Shown one piece after another: positions 1-5,715 of a stretch of 9,222 bases of DNA. Origin of the DNA: Thalassospiraceae bacterium. GTDB lineage: Bacteria > Pseudomonadota > Alphaproteobacteria > Rhodospirillales > Magnetovibrionaceae. The notes beneath the pieces are model-generated. The model made no database searches. It was not told the origin of the DNA and was given only the letters and a program-made list of their open reading frames with translations. The position numbers and the translations under genes were made by a program. The stretch lies in the NCBI GenBank assembly GCA_030637845.1, contig DAOWFT010000104.1, forward strand, positions 1 to 9,222, read 5' to 3'. Positions within the stretch are counted from its first letter, which is position 1; each line of letters starts with the position of its first letter.

Positions 1-176
1 GGCATCTCGGCCTCAACCGATGAGAGCCTGTTCTCCAGACGCTTTAGGCGCAATTCCATCTGGTCTATTAATTTCCACTGCTTGGCAACCATATCGGATA
101 GTTCGTGGTTTTCCTGTGCCACATGGGAAAGTGCTTCTTCCAGTTTTTGGATGTTTTCTTCTATTTTATTTGTCAT
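1..176 (-). CDS. slyX: SlyX-like small coiled-coil protein, N-terminal part (cut by window edge)
   Basis: The frame opens at an ATG at 176-174, one base after the meaB stop codon, and runs off the left edge with 58 codons visible and no stop. The product is highly charged and helical, with leucines, isoleucines and valines spaced in heptads (QKLEEAL, ELSDMVAKQ, LIDQMELRLKRLENRL), as expected of a short coiled coil. Spacing and residues fit the SlyX family, proteins of about 70 residues whose molecular role is not established despite the historical link to slyD in Escherichia coli. No strong ribosome binding site precedes the ATG, so translation is probably coupled to meaB. SlyX is my reading by pattern. 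An unrelated short coiled-coil protein cannot be excluded because the C-terminus is outside the window. Confidence 0.7.
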   Translation of the reverse strand, partial: MTNKIEENIQKLEEALSHVAQENHELSDMVAKQWKLIDQMELRLKRLENRLSSVEAEM

Positions 177-177
177 C

Positions 178-1167
178 TTATTTGTCATCGGAACTGTTCC
201 CATTTATGGCATCAAGCAAATCGCTAGCCGCGGTTCTTACATCGGTATCGCGATTAAAGGCGCGTTCCAGCAATTCCTGCAAGCGGCCATCGCGTTCACG
301 CAAAAGTTTTTCCCTGAGCATATCCTCGGCGGTCTTTATAATGCGCATTTCAAGTATCTGGCGTTGGCGCTGTTCCATTTCACCGGTTTGCTCAAGGTGG
401 GCGTAGTGATTGTTTATGGTTGCGACCAGCTCTTCCACCCCAAGGCCGGTTTCGGCGCTGGTGGGGATAACCGGAATTGCCCAACCTGCCTCCCCCGTGC
501 CCTGACGGCCACCTTGTCTCCCCAGACCGAGCATGGCGGTTAATTCGTTTACGGTTTTTTGGGCATCGCTGCGATCACATTTGCTAACCACGTGAATGTC
601 GGCAATTTCCAAAACGCCGGCTTTTATTGCCTGTATTTCATCACCCAGACCGGGGGCCGACACCACCAACACCGAATGCGCCGCCTGGACAATATCAACC
701 TCGTCCTGACCAACGCCAACGGTTTCCACCAACACAACATCAAAGCCTGCGGCATCAAACACATCAACAATATCAAGGCTGGCCCGCGCCAACCCGCCCA
801 GCGCGCCCCGGGTTGCCATGGAGCGAATAAAAACACCCTCGTCATCGGCAAAGCCGGTCATTCGCACCCGGTCACCCAGTATTGCCCCACCGGAAAACGG
901 GCTTGAGGGGTCTATGGCAACGATGCCGACTGTTTTTCCCTGCTGGCGTAAAATCCGCGTCATTGCCGCCACCAGCGTTGATTTGCCCGAACCGGGAACA
1001 CCGGTAATGCCGACCACGTGGGCCTTGCCGGCGTGACGGTGAATTTCTGACATTAATTCGGTTGCTTGGGTTGAACGCCCTTCGGCAATGGACATGGCCC
1101 GGGCCACCGCACGCGGGGTTCCTGCCAGCACGCCTTCGATTAATTCTGCAACGCTATCGGCGCTCAC
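178..1167 (-). CDS. meaB: MeaB/ArgK-type P-loop GTPase
   Basis: This 329-residue protein belongs to the MeaB/ArgK G3E GTPase family. Studied members load and protect adenosylcobalamin in methylmalonyl-CoA mutase or a related acyl-CoA mutase in the cytoplasm. The Walker A loop GVPGSGKST is at residues 56-64. The family segment with IDPSSP and GDRVRM lies around 85-103, IRSMATRGALGG around 114-125, and ETVGVGQ with its switch II glycines at 148-154. The guanine-recognition motif reads SKCD (195-198) instead of the usual NKxD. The C-terminal helical arm (about 245-329) has the family length. The start is GTG at 1167-1165, overlapping the upstream carbonic anhydrase stop as GTGA, with a GAGGAA ribosome binding site at 1176-1181 eight bases upstream. 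No mutase, epimerase or propionyl-CoA carboxylase beta gene is nearby, so the partner protein is not shown. Family assignment is firm; the physiological client is inferred. Confidence 0.95.
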   Translation of the reverse strand: MSADSVAELIEGVLAGTPRAVARAMSIAEGRSTQATELMSEIHRHAGKAHVVGITGVPGSGKSTLVAAMTRILRQQGKTVGIVAIDPSSPFSGGAILGDRVRMTGFADDEGVFIRSMATRGALGGLARASLDIVDVFDAAGFDVVLVETVGVGQDEVDIVQAAHSVLVVSAPGLGDEIQAIKAGVLEIADIHVVSKCDRSDAQKTVNELTAMLGLGRQGGRQGTGEAGWAIPVIPTSAETGLGVEELVATINNHYAHLEQTGEMEQRQRQILEMRIIKTAEDMLREKLLRERDGRLQELLERAFNRDTDVRTAASDLLDAINGNSSDDK

Positions 1168-1691
1168 GGCTCGTCTTCCTCGGTCTTTTTATATTCCTTG
1201 GCCATCTTGACGTAATGGGGTGCGGTAAATTCAATCATGGCAGTTTCCTGTTCGCCAATATCACGAACATACCGTGCGGGCACACCGGCCCATAATTCAC
1301 CAGCCGGTATATGCTTGCCCGGGGTTAACAATGCCCCGGCGGCTAACATGGCGCCAGTTTCAACCACGCAACCATCCATGATGCAGGCCTTCATGCCGAT
1401 GAAGCATCCTTCTTCTAAAATACAGGCATGAATTAGTGCCATGTGGCCGATGGTTACGTTGTTTTCAATCACGGTTTCAAAATCACCTGAAACATGAACA
1501 ACGGTTCCGTCCTGAATATTTACCCCCGAACCAATGCGCACCCTGTTGACGTCGCCGCGAATAACGCAGCCGTACCAGACGCCGGTATCGGCGCCGATTT
1601 TTACGTCGCCGGTTATTACCGCAGTTGCCGCCACGAACGCGGTTTTATCAATTTCCGGGGATACCCCGCGGTAGGGAAGAATTGTCGCCAT
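1164..1691 (-). CDS. Gamma-class carbonic anhydrase-like protein (left-handed beta-helix)
   Basis: This 175-residue protein has the imperfect hexapeptide repeats of a left-handed parallel beta-helix (VITGDVKIGADTGVWYG, VRIGSGVNIQDG, CFIGMKACIMDG), the fold of gamma-carbonic anhydrases and of the YrdA/PaaY/CaiE group. Three histidines expected to bind the catalytic metal at the trimer interface are present: H66 (in VVHV), H83 (in TIGH) and H88 (in LIHAC). The conserved RGD (45-47) and NIQDG (58-62) are intact. Family members hydrate CO2, and some relatives such as PaaY act as acyl-CoA thioesterases. The long acidic loop of the archaeal Cam enzyme is absent, so activity is uncertain. A possible ribosome binding site (AAGGA) spans the end of the cupin gene about eight bases before the ATG. 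The last four bases overlap the start of meaB. Confidence 0.92.
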   Translation of the reverse strand: MATILPYRGVSPEIDKTAFVAATAVITGDVKIGADTGVWYGCVIRGDVNRVRIGSGVNIQDGTVVHVSGDFETVIENNVTIGHMALIHACILEEGCFIGMKACIMDGCVVETGAMLAAGALLTPGKHIPAGELWAGVPARYVRDIGEQETAMIEFTAPHYVKMAKEYKKTEEDEP

Positions 1692-1702
1692 TATCAGTAT
1701 CC

Positions 1703-2014
1703 TTATATGCTTCCGGTGCGCTCAATCACCAGTATGCGGGCAACTCCATCGGGGTGGGCGACGTGTTCGTCCCCTGCTTCGACGTGACAAATATCACCAA
1801 CTTCAAGGCGCTGAACAACCTCATCGCCATCTTTGCGGTAATGCATATCAACCACACCATCAAGCACCACCAGCACCTCTTCGCCATCATTAGTGTGCCA
1901 TTTATACGGCTTGTCGGTCCAGTGCAGGCGCACGGTAGCGTCGTCCATAGATGATATATCCAGCGCATCCCATGCGGTGGTGGCGGTAAAGTTTTTGGCT
2001 TTGACAAAACGCAT
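1703..2014 (-). CDS. Small single-domain cupin protein
   Basis: This is a one-domain cupin_2 beta-barrel protein of 103 residues with the start chosen here. The first cupin motif is at WHTNDGEEVLVVLDG (about residues 39-53). It has one histidine (H40); the second histidine of the HxH pattern is asparagine (N42), and E45/E46 follow. The second motif, GDICHVEAGDEHVAH, carries H84 and H87. Metal binding is possible but the ligand set is incomplete. I cannot name a substrate; such proteins range from enzymes to small-molecule sensors. I prefer the ATG at 2014 (MRFVKAK) because AAGG lies eight bases upstream and the frame then starts five bases after the hydrolase stop. An ATG at 2035 adds seven residues and overlaps that gene by 16 bases. 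The gap to the next gene is 11 bases. Confidence 0.85.
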   Translation of the reverse strand: MRFVKAKNFTATTAWDALDISSMDDATVRLHWTDKPYKWHTNDGEEVLVVLDGVVDMHYRKDGDEVVQRLEVGDICHVEAGDEHVAHPDGVARILVIERTGSI

Positions 2015-2019
2015 TTTCT

Positions 2020-2721
2020 TTACCTTTGCATCCATTGCTCGAACGCCCGGTTAACCTCTTCGGGTTGTTCCAGTGGTGCAAGATGGCCTGAATGTTCAAT
2101 CACCACAAGCTTGGCATTGTCTCCTATTCCGTCTGCCATTTCCTGATGAACCTCAACCGGGGTAAGGGCATCGTCACGCCCACACAAAACCAATGTCGGG
2201 CAATTTATGTTGGCAAGGTCGGGCCGAGAATCAACCCGGTGCATCAATGCGGTTTGTTGGCGCAAGAACGCGTCCTTGCCGACATTTTCTGCCATTTGCA
2301 AAACCACATCACCGACCCCGGTTTTTTCCACATGGTCGGGGTGAACCAGATTGGGAAGCAATAATGGTGTAACGCCCTTGAACTTTCCATGCATGGCAAG
2401 GTCCATCATTGATTTTCTTTTTTTTGTATTTTCCGGGGTATCGGAACGGGCCGATGTATCGACCAAGGCAAGGCGCTCGACCCTATCTGGTTCCTGGCGC
2501 ATAATTTCATGGGCGACGTAACCACCCATCGAAAGACCCGCCAGCGAAAACTTTTCCGGTGCCCGGCGCAGAACCGCCCGGGCCAAATCCGCAATGTTGT
2601 CTTCGCGGGTTATGTCGGCGACTTCAATGTCGGCGACTTCGGCAAGGTCTCTCACCTGATGGGCCCAAAGATGTTCGTCACACAAAAGCCCCGGTATTAA
2701 TACGAGTTTATGTTTGGCCAT
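2020..2721 (-). CDS. Alpha/beta-fold hydrolase
   Basis: This 233-residue cytoplasmic protein has a full alpha/beta-hydrolase core. The first strand and oxyanion-hole region is LVLIPGLLCDEHLW (6-19). The nucleophile elbow GLSMGG gives Ser64. The acid is most likely Asp184 in GRDDALTP (181-188), and the catalytic histidine is His213 in HSGHL (210-214). A helical cap lies between about 95 and 165. The GLLCD opening is typical of a widespread group of proteobacterial esterase-like hydrolases of unknown substrate. There is no signal peptide. The gene starts four bases after the isochorismatase-family stop with only a weak GGTG upstream, so coupled translation is likely. An A8 run on the coding strand (2418-2425) encodes Thr-Lys-Lys-Arg and keeps the frame. 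Confidence 0.93.
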   Translation of the reverse strand: MAKHKLVLIPGLLCDEHLWAHQVRDLAEVADIEVADITREDNIADLARAVLRRAPEKFSLAGLSMGGYVAHEIMRQEPDRVERLALVDTSARSDTPENTKKRKSMMDLAMHGKFKGVTPLLLPNLVHPDHVEKTGVGDVVLQMAENVGKDAFLRQQTALMHRVDSRPDLANINCPTLVLCGRDDALTPVEVHQEMADGIGDNAKLVVIEHSGHLAPLEQPEEVNRAFEQWMQR

Positions 2722-2725
2722 ATGT

Positions 2726-3268
2726 TTATTTCACCAGCCCGCTTATTTCTTTGAACTCTGGCGTGCCGGCACGACGCAACCATTCAAACAAAACCATTTC
2801 GGTAGTAACAATTTCAGCGCCTGCGGTTTTTGCCCGTTCAAGCGCAAGCATGTGATTTGCCGCTGCACGCGAAGATGTGGCATCAGCAACAACAAACACA
2901 CTTGTTCCACTATCTATGAGTTCGCTGGCCGTTTGCAAAACACAAACGTGGGCTTCTATTCCACAAATTATGGCCTGAGGTTTATTCAAGTCATTAAAGC
3001 GGGTGGCATAATAATTATCGGCCATACAGGAAAACGTTTCCTTTTCCTGAACCGAACCTTCGGGCAACAGTGATGCGATGGGTTGGATGGTATGGCCAAG
3101 ACCCTTGGGGTATTGCTCCGACGCCAATACGGCAATATCTAAAATAGCCGCCCCCTTTAAAAGGCGGGCTACATTTTCTTCCACCAGCTCCGGGGCGTTC
3201 ATTACCGGGTTAAGGCGTTCTTGGATATCTATTACCAGCAGGGCCGATTGTGAGGCGCTTATCAACAA
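2726..3268 (-). CDS. Isochorismatase-family (cysteine hydrolase) protein
   Basis: This 180-residue protein belongs to the isochorismatase-like cysteine hydrolases. The expected triad is visible: Asp14 in LVIDIQE, Lys76 in EKETFSC and Cys109 in CGIEAHVCV. The cis-peptide region GIEAHVC and the EQYPKGLG segment (51-58) resemble the YcaC-like branch, whose members are amidohydrolases or have no known substrate. At 180 residues it is shorter than pyrimidine-degrading RutB and lacks the carrier domain of EntB. The likely start is TTG at 3268-3266, with AGGAG at 3277-3281 eight bases upstream. A second TTG follows immediately, and no ATG lies near the conserved N-terminus. It is the first gene of the minus-strand operon. 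The substrate cannot be inferred from the sequence. Confidence 0.92.
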   Translation of the reverse strand: MLISASQSALLVIDIQERLNPVMNAPELVEENVARLLKGAAILDIAVLASEQYPKGLGHTIQPIASLLPEGSVQEKETFSCMADNYYATRFNDLNKPQAIICGIEAHVCVLQTASELIDSGTSVFVVADATSSRAAANHMLALERAKTAGAEIVTTEMVLFEWLRRAGTPEFKEISGLVK

Positions 3269-3400
3269 GGGGGTTGCTCCTATATTTTACGAGTCGTGTC
3301 ATTGGCCCAAGTTATCGCATGGATTGGTATCGGCCAAGGAGTGAAAGGTCCAGAAAATGATGAGGAAATGCCCAAAAATAGCCGAATACCCCCTATTTAA

Positions 3401-3430
3401 TTGACAGCGAGGCCTGAACGTGGTGTTAAT
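3401..3430 (+). promoter_or_regulatory. Candidate sigma-70 promoter for rhlE
   Basis: A perfect TTGACA -35 hexamer (3401-3406) is followed after 18 bases by GTTAAT (3425-3430), four of six matches to the -10 consensus. Transcription from here would give a leader of about 100 bases before the rhlE ATG. A second AT-rich stretch with TATATG at 3461-3466 could be an alternative -10 element but has no good -35. This is motif reading only. Confidence 0.4.
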
Positions 3431-3470
3431 CCGCCCATTAATTACTTAAAAATTACAATTTATATGAAAG

Positions 3471-3482
3471 CCCAGATCTGGG
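3471..3482. repeat. Perfect 12-bp palindrome upstream of rhlE
   Basis: CCCAGATCTGGG is identical to its reverse complement. It lies 53 bases before the rhlE ATG and downstream of the candidate promoter, so it would be in the rhlE leader. It could be an operator for a dimeric regulator, or a small RNA hairpin with a four-pair stem and a GATC loop. No second copy is visible in the window. Confidence 0.5.
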
Positions 3483-3535
3483 TATCGGTGGATATTAAAG
3501 ACAATCTTTCCACTACTGACCCGATCCGAAATTAA

Positions 3536-5038
3536 ATGACATTTTCTAATACCGGACTAGGTGACAATGTGCTGCGCGCAGTAAGCGAAGCAGGCTACGA
3601 AACCCCCACCCCAATTCAGGAAAAGGCCATCCCCATGGTCTTGATGGGCCGCGACATACTTGGCTGCGCCCAAACCGGCACCGGCAAGACCGCTGGCTTC
3701 ACCCTGCCGATGATCGATATTCTTGCCCATGGCCGCGCCAGAATGCGGATGCCGCGCTCGCTGATACTTGAGCCAACCCGCGAACTGGCCGCACAGGTTG
3801 CGCAAAACTTCGACACCTATGGCAAACACAGCAAGCTGTCGAAAGCATTGCTTATCGGCGGTACCGATATGAGCAAACAGGCCAAGCTGCTTGACCGTGG
3901 GGTTGACGTTCTTATTGCAACTCCGGGCCGTTTGATGGATATGTTTGAACGTGGCCACATCCTGATGAACGACATCAAGATACTGGTTATTGACGAAGCT
4001 GATCGTATGCTCGACATGGGTTTCATTCCCGATGTGGAAAAAATCGTCAAGCTGTTACCGCCCCTTCGCCAGACACTGTTCTTTTCTGCGACCATGGCTC
4101 CGGAAATTAAAAAACTTGCCGACAGGTTCTTGATGAACCCCAAGGAAATTTCTGTTTCTGCACCCGCCTCGACCGCCGATACGGTTATTCAGGCTATTTC
4201 AATTCTTAAAGTCCCGTCCCACGTACGCGGAATGGACGCCAAGAAAAAACTTAAACGCGACGCCCTTCGGGCGATGATAGCCCACGAAAATGTAAGAGAC
4301 GCGATTGTTTTCTGTAACCGCAAAATCGACGTTGCGACAGTTTACAAATCACTTGCCAAACATGGACATAAGGTCGGTCAGCTACACGGCGATATGAGCC
4401 AGCCAGCCCGTACCGAAATGCTGGCCAATTTCAAAGAAAAGAAATTCAGCATACTTATATGTTCCGATGTTGCCGCACGCGGGTTGGATATACCTAACCT
4501 TTCCCACGTATTTAATTATGACGTGCCCATGCGCGATGAAGATTACGTTCACCGGGTTGGCCGCACGGGTCGTGCCGGACGCGAGGGTCATGCCTTCACA
4601 ATCGCCCTGCCCGAAGACGGAAAATATATTAGCGCCATTGAAGCGCTTATCGGAAAAGAAATACCCCGCGTCCAGATACCAGACTTTGACGAAGGTAAAG
4701 CGGAAAAAGGAGACGGGCGTGGCGGACGTGGGCCAAAAGCTGGCCCCAAAAAAGAAGACAAAAAAGATGGCCCGAAAAAACCGCGTCGCCGTGGTGGACG
4801 CGGAAGAGGCAAGCCTGAATCCGACAGGGCCGCTAAGCCCGAAACAAAACCCGAAACAAAACCTGAGGCAAAACCTGAGGCAAAACCTGAAGCAAAGACC
4901 GAGGCAAAGCCTGCGCCTGAGAAAAAGCCTTCCAACAGAAACTCTCACGGTGAAAAAAAGCCCGGACACGGTAGCGAAGACGAAGGCTCGGGCCTTGGCG
5001 GCACCGACCATATGCCGGCTTTTCTCAAGGGAAGCTAG
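3536..5038 (+). CDS. rhlE: DEAD-box ATP-dependent RNA helicase, RhlE type
   Basis: This 500-residue protein has every DEAD-box motif in order: Q motif (F3 to TPIQ at 25-28), motif I AQTGTGKT (45-52), Ia PTRELA (80-85), Ib TPGR (129-132), II DEAD (153-156), III SAT (184-186), IV-like AIVFCNRK (256-263), V ARGLDIP (314-320) and VI HRVGRTGR (339-346). It should unwind short RNA duplexes with ATP, in ribosome assembly, RNA decay or cold adaptation. After about residue 385 comes a disordered basic tail with RGG/RRRGGRGRG, KPET/KPEA repeats (434-460) and a terminal GLGGTDHMPAFL segment. The ATG at 3536 places the family-typical MTF..LGL start correctly, although only a weak ribosome binding site precedes it. 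It appears to be transcribed alone and meets the exporter gene tail to tail. RhlE is preferred over DeaD/CsdA because the tail lacks the DbpA-type RNA-binding domain. Confidence 0.95.
   Translation: MTFSNTGLGDNVLRAVSEAGYETPTPIQEKAIPMVLMGRDILGCAQTGTGKTAGFTLPMIDILAHGRARMRMPRSLILEPTRELAAQVAQNFDTYGKHSKLSKALLIGGTDMSKQAKLLDRGVDVLIATPGRLMDMFERGHILMNDIKILVIDEADRMLDMGFIPDVEKIVKLLPPLRQTLFFSATMAPEIKKLADRFLMNPKEISVSAPASTADTVIQAISILKVPSHVRGMDAKKKLKRDALRAMIAHENVRDAIVFCNRKIDVATVYKSLAKHGHKVGQLHGDMSQPARTEMLANFKEKKFSILICSDVAARGLDIPNLSHVFNYDVPMRDEDYVHRVGRTGRAGREGHAFTIALPEDGKYISAIEALIGKEIPRVQIPDFDEGKAEKGDGRGGRGPKAGPKKEDKKDGPKKPRRRGGRGRGKPESDRAAKPETKPETKPEAKPEAKPEAKTEAKPAPEKKPSNRNSHGEKKPGHGSEDEGSGLGGTDHMPAFLKGS
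4835..4909 (+). repeat. 12-bp tandem repeat coding for KPET/KPEA in the rhlE tail
   Basis: About six degenerate 12-base units encode Lys-Pro-Glu-Thr twice, Lys-Pro-Glu-Ala three times and Lys-Thr-Glu-Ala once (residues 434-457). Neighbouring units are nearly identical in DNA: CCCGAAACAAAA appears twice and CCTGAGGCAAAA twice. This suggests expansion by slippage or unequal exchange. The unit length is a multiple of three, so copy changes keep the reading frame. Confidence 0.85.
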
Positions 5039-5047
5039 CCCCCTCAA

Positions 5048-5083
5048 GGTATATCAGCGGCTATCGGCCGCCAGCGCTATACC
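5048..5083. terminator. Imperfect hairpin at the convergent rhlE/exporter junction (possible bidirectional terminator)
   Basis: GGTATA (5048-5053) can pair with TATACC (5078-5083), and inside it GCGGC (5057-5061) pairs with GCCGC (5067-5071) across a TATCG loop, with an asymmetric internal loop between the two stems. It sits between the two convergent stop codons and in the last codons of the exporter gene. Neither strand has the U-rich tract of a typical intrinsic terminator, so this is tentative. Confidence 0.25.
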
Positions 5084-5686
5084 GAACAATATAAATAAAA
5101 CGCCCGAAACCTTGCTCATCTTTGCGGCAATTACCGAGCCTGACTTGTTTGCTGCCTTGGCCGCGATTAGGGCGTAGCCCATTAGCGCCGTAAACGATAA
5201 CACCAGCAACGTCACCCCCATGATAACAAGCTGCTGCCATACGGGGTATGACATATCCAAAAATTGCGGGAACAGCGCACCAATAAGCAGCAATGCCTTG
5301 GGGTTGCTGAGCGCCACACCGATACCTTGAAAATATGATTTACGTGGTGAAAATATTTTTGCCGGTTTTATTTCGCCATTTGCATCGCTGATGGAAAGTT
5401 TTTGTTTCACCAGCAATAATCTAAAACCAAGATAGATAAGATAAAGCCCGCCAAACACCCTGAGGTAGGTTAATATTTGCGATGATGTTTCCAGCACCGC
5501 ACCAATACCGATGATTGATATTGCAATTAAAATAACCAAACCGGTTTCATTGCCCATGATGGCAAAAAAACCACCGCGGGTTCCGTTCATTCCACCGTGG
5601 GTAAGCGCGAGCAATACAGCGGGCCCCGGCGACAGCACGGCGGCAACGGTAACAGCTACAAACGAAAACCATAAATCAGGGTTCAT
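5054..5686 (-). CDS. LysE/RhtB-family amino-acid exporter
   Basis: This 210-residue inner-membrane protein is of the usual length for the LysE/RhtB family, which exports amino acids or their derivatives using the proton gradient. It has about six hydrophobic segments (roughly 5-27, 38-62, 70-92, 124-146, 150-176 and 190-207). The family marks are LSPGPAVLLAL (18-28), GGLYLIYLGFRLLL (79-92) and ALSNPKALLL (125-134). A hydrophilic loop at about 94-118 separates the third and fourth segments. The ATG at 5686-5684 is preceded by GAGG with eight bases of spacing. It lies 29 bases after the thiS-thiG stop on the same strand, so the two may be co-transcribed. That does not by itself imply a thiamine-related cargo. 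The substrate cannot be read from the sequence. Confidence 0.92.
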   Translation of the reverse strand: MNPDLWFSFVAVTVAAVLSPGPAVLLALTHGGMNGTRGGFFAIMGNETGLVILIAISIIGIGAVLETSSQILTYLRVFGGLYLIYLGFRLLLVKQKLSISDANGEIKPAKIFSPRKSYFQGIGVALSNPKALLLIGALFPQFLDMSYPVWQQLVIMGVTLLVLSFTALMGYALIAAKAANKSGSVIAAKMSKVSGVLFILFGIALAADSR

Positions 5687-5715
5687 TTAAAAAGCCTCAA
5701 ACCTAAAACATTAAA

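Noticed and set aside
82..543. Open plus-strand frame opposite meaB and slyX
   Set aside because: It is antisense to a well-conserved GTPase and its product shows no family features.
2418..2425. A8 run in the hydrolase coding strand as a programmed frameshift or slippage site
   Set aside because: The run is not in the phase needed for a canonical -1 slippery heptamer, and the normal frame gives an intact, complete hydrolase.
2612..2641. 15-bp direct repeat in the hydrolase gene, encoding EVADI twice
   Set aside because: The repeated peptide matches the usual length and hydrophobic pattern of this part of the family, so it looks like a coincidence of similar codons and not an insertion.
2020..3268. 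RutB-RutD style pyrimidine degradation pair (isochorismatase-like plus alpha/beta hydrolase)
   Set aside because: The isochorismatase-like protein is much shorter than RutB and no rutA, rutC or rutF gene is nearby; the two families co-occur in many unrelated settings.
3341..3400. Short 19-codon frame starting at GTG in the 3269-3535 intergenic region
   Set aside because: It is very short, has a partly overlapping Shine-Dalgarno-like GGAG, and has no feature that separates it from chance.
3269..3400. Promoter for the minus-strand operon
   Set aside because: Several weak TTGGCC or TTGGGC elements can be paired with AT-rich hexamers, but none has acceptable spacing and match on both boxes, so I do not place one.
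4382..5047. Long open frame antisense to the rhlE C-terminal region, with another in an alternative plus frame at 4467-5177
   Set aside because: Both are composition artefacts opposite or within a clear DEAD-box gene; the products are repetitive Phe/Gly/Ser or Lys/Gln/Asn strings without recognisable domains or ribosome binding sites.
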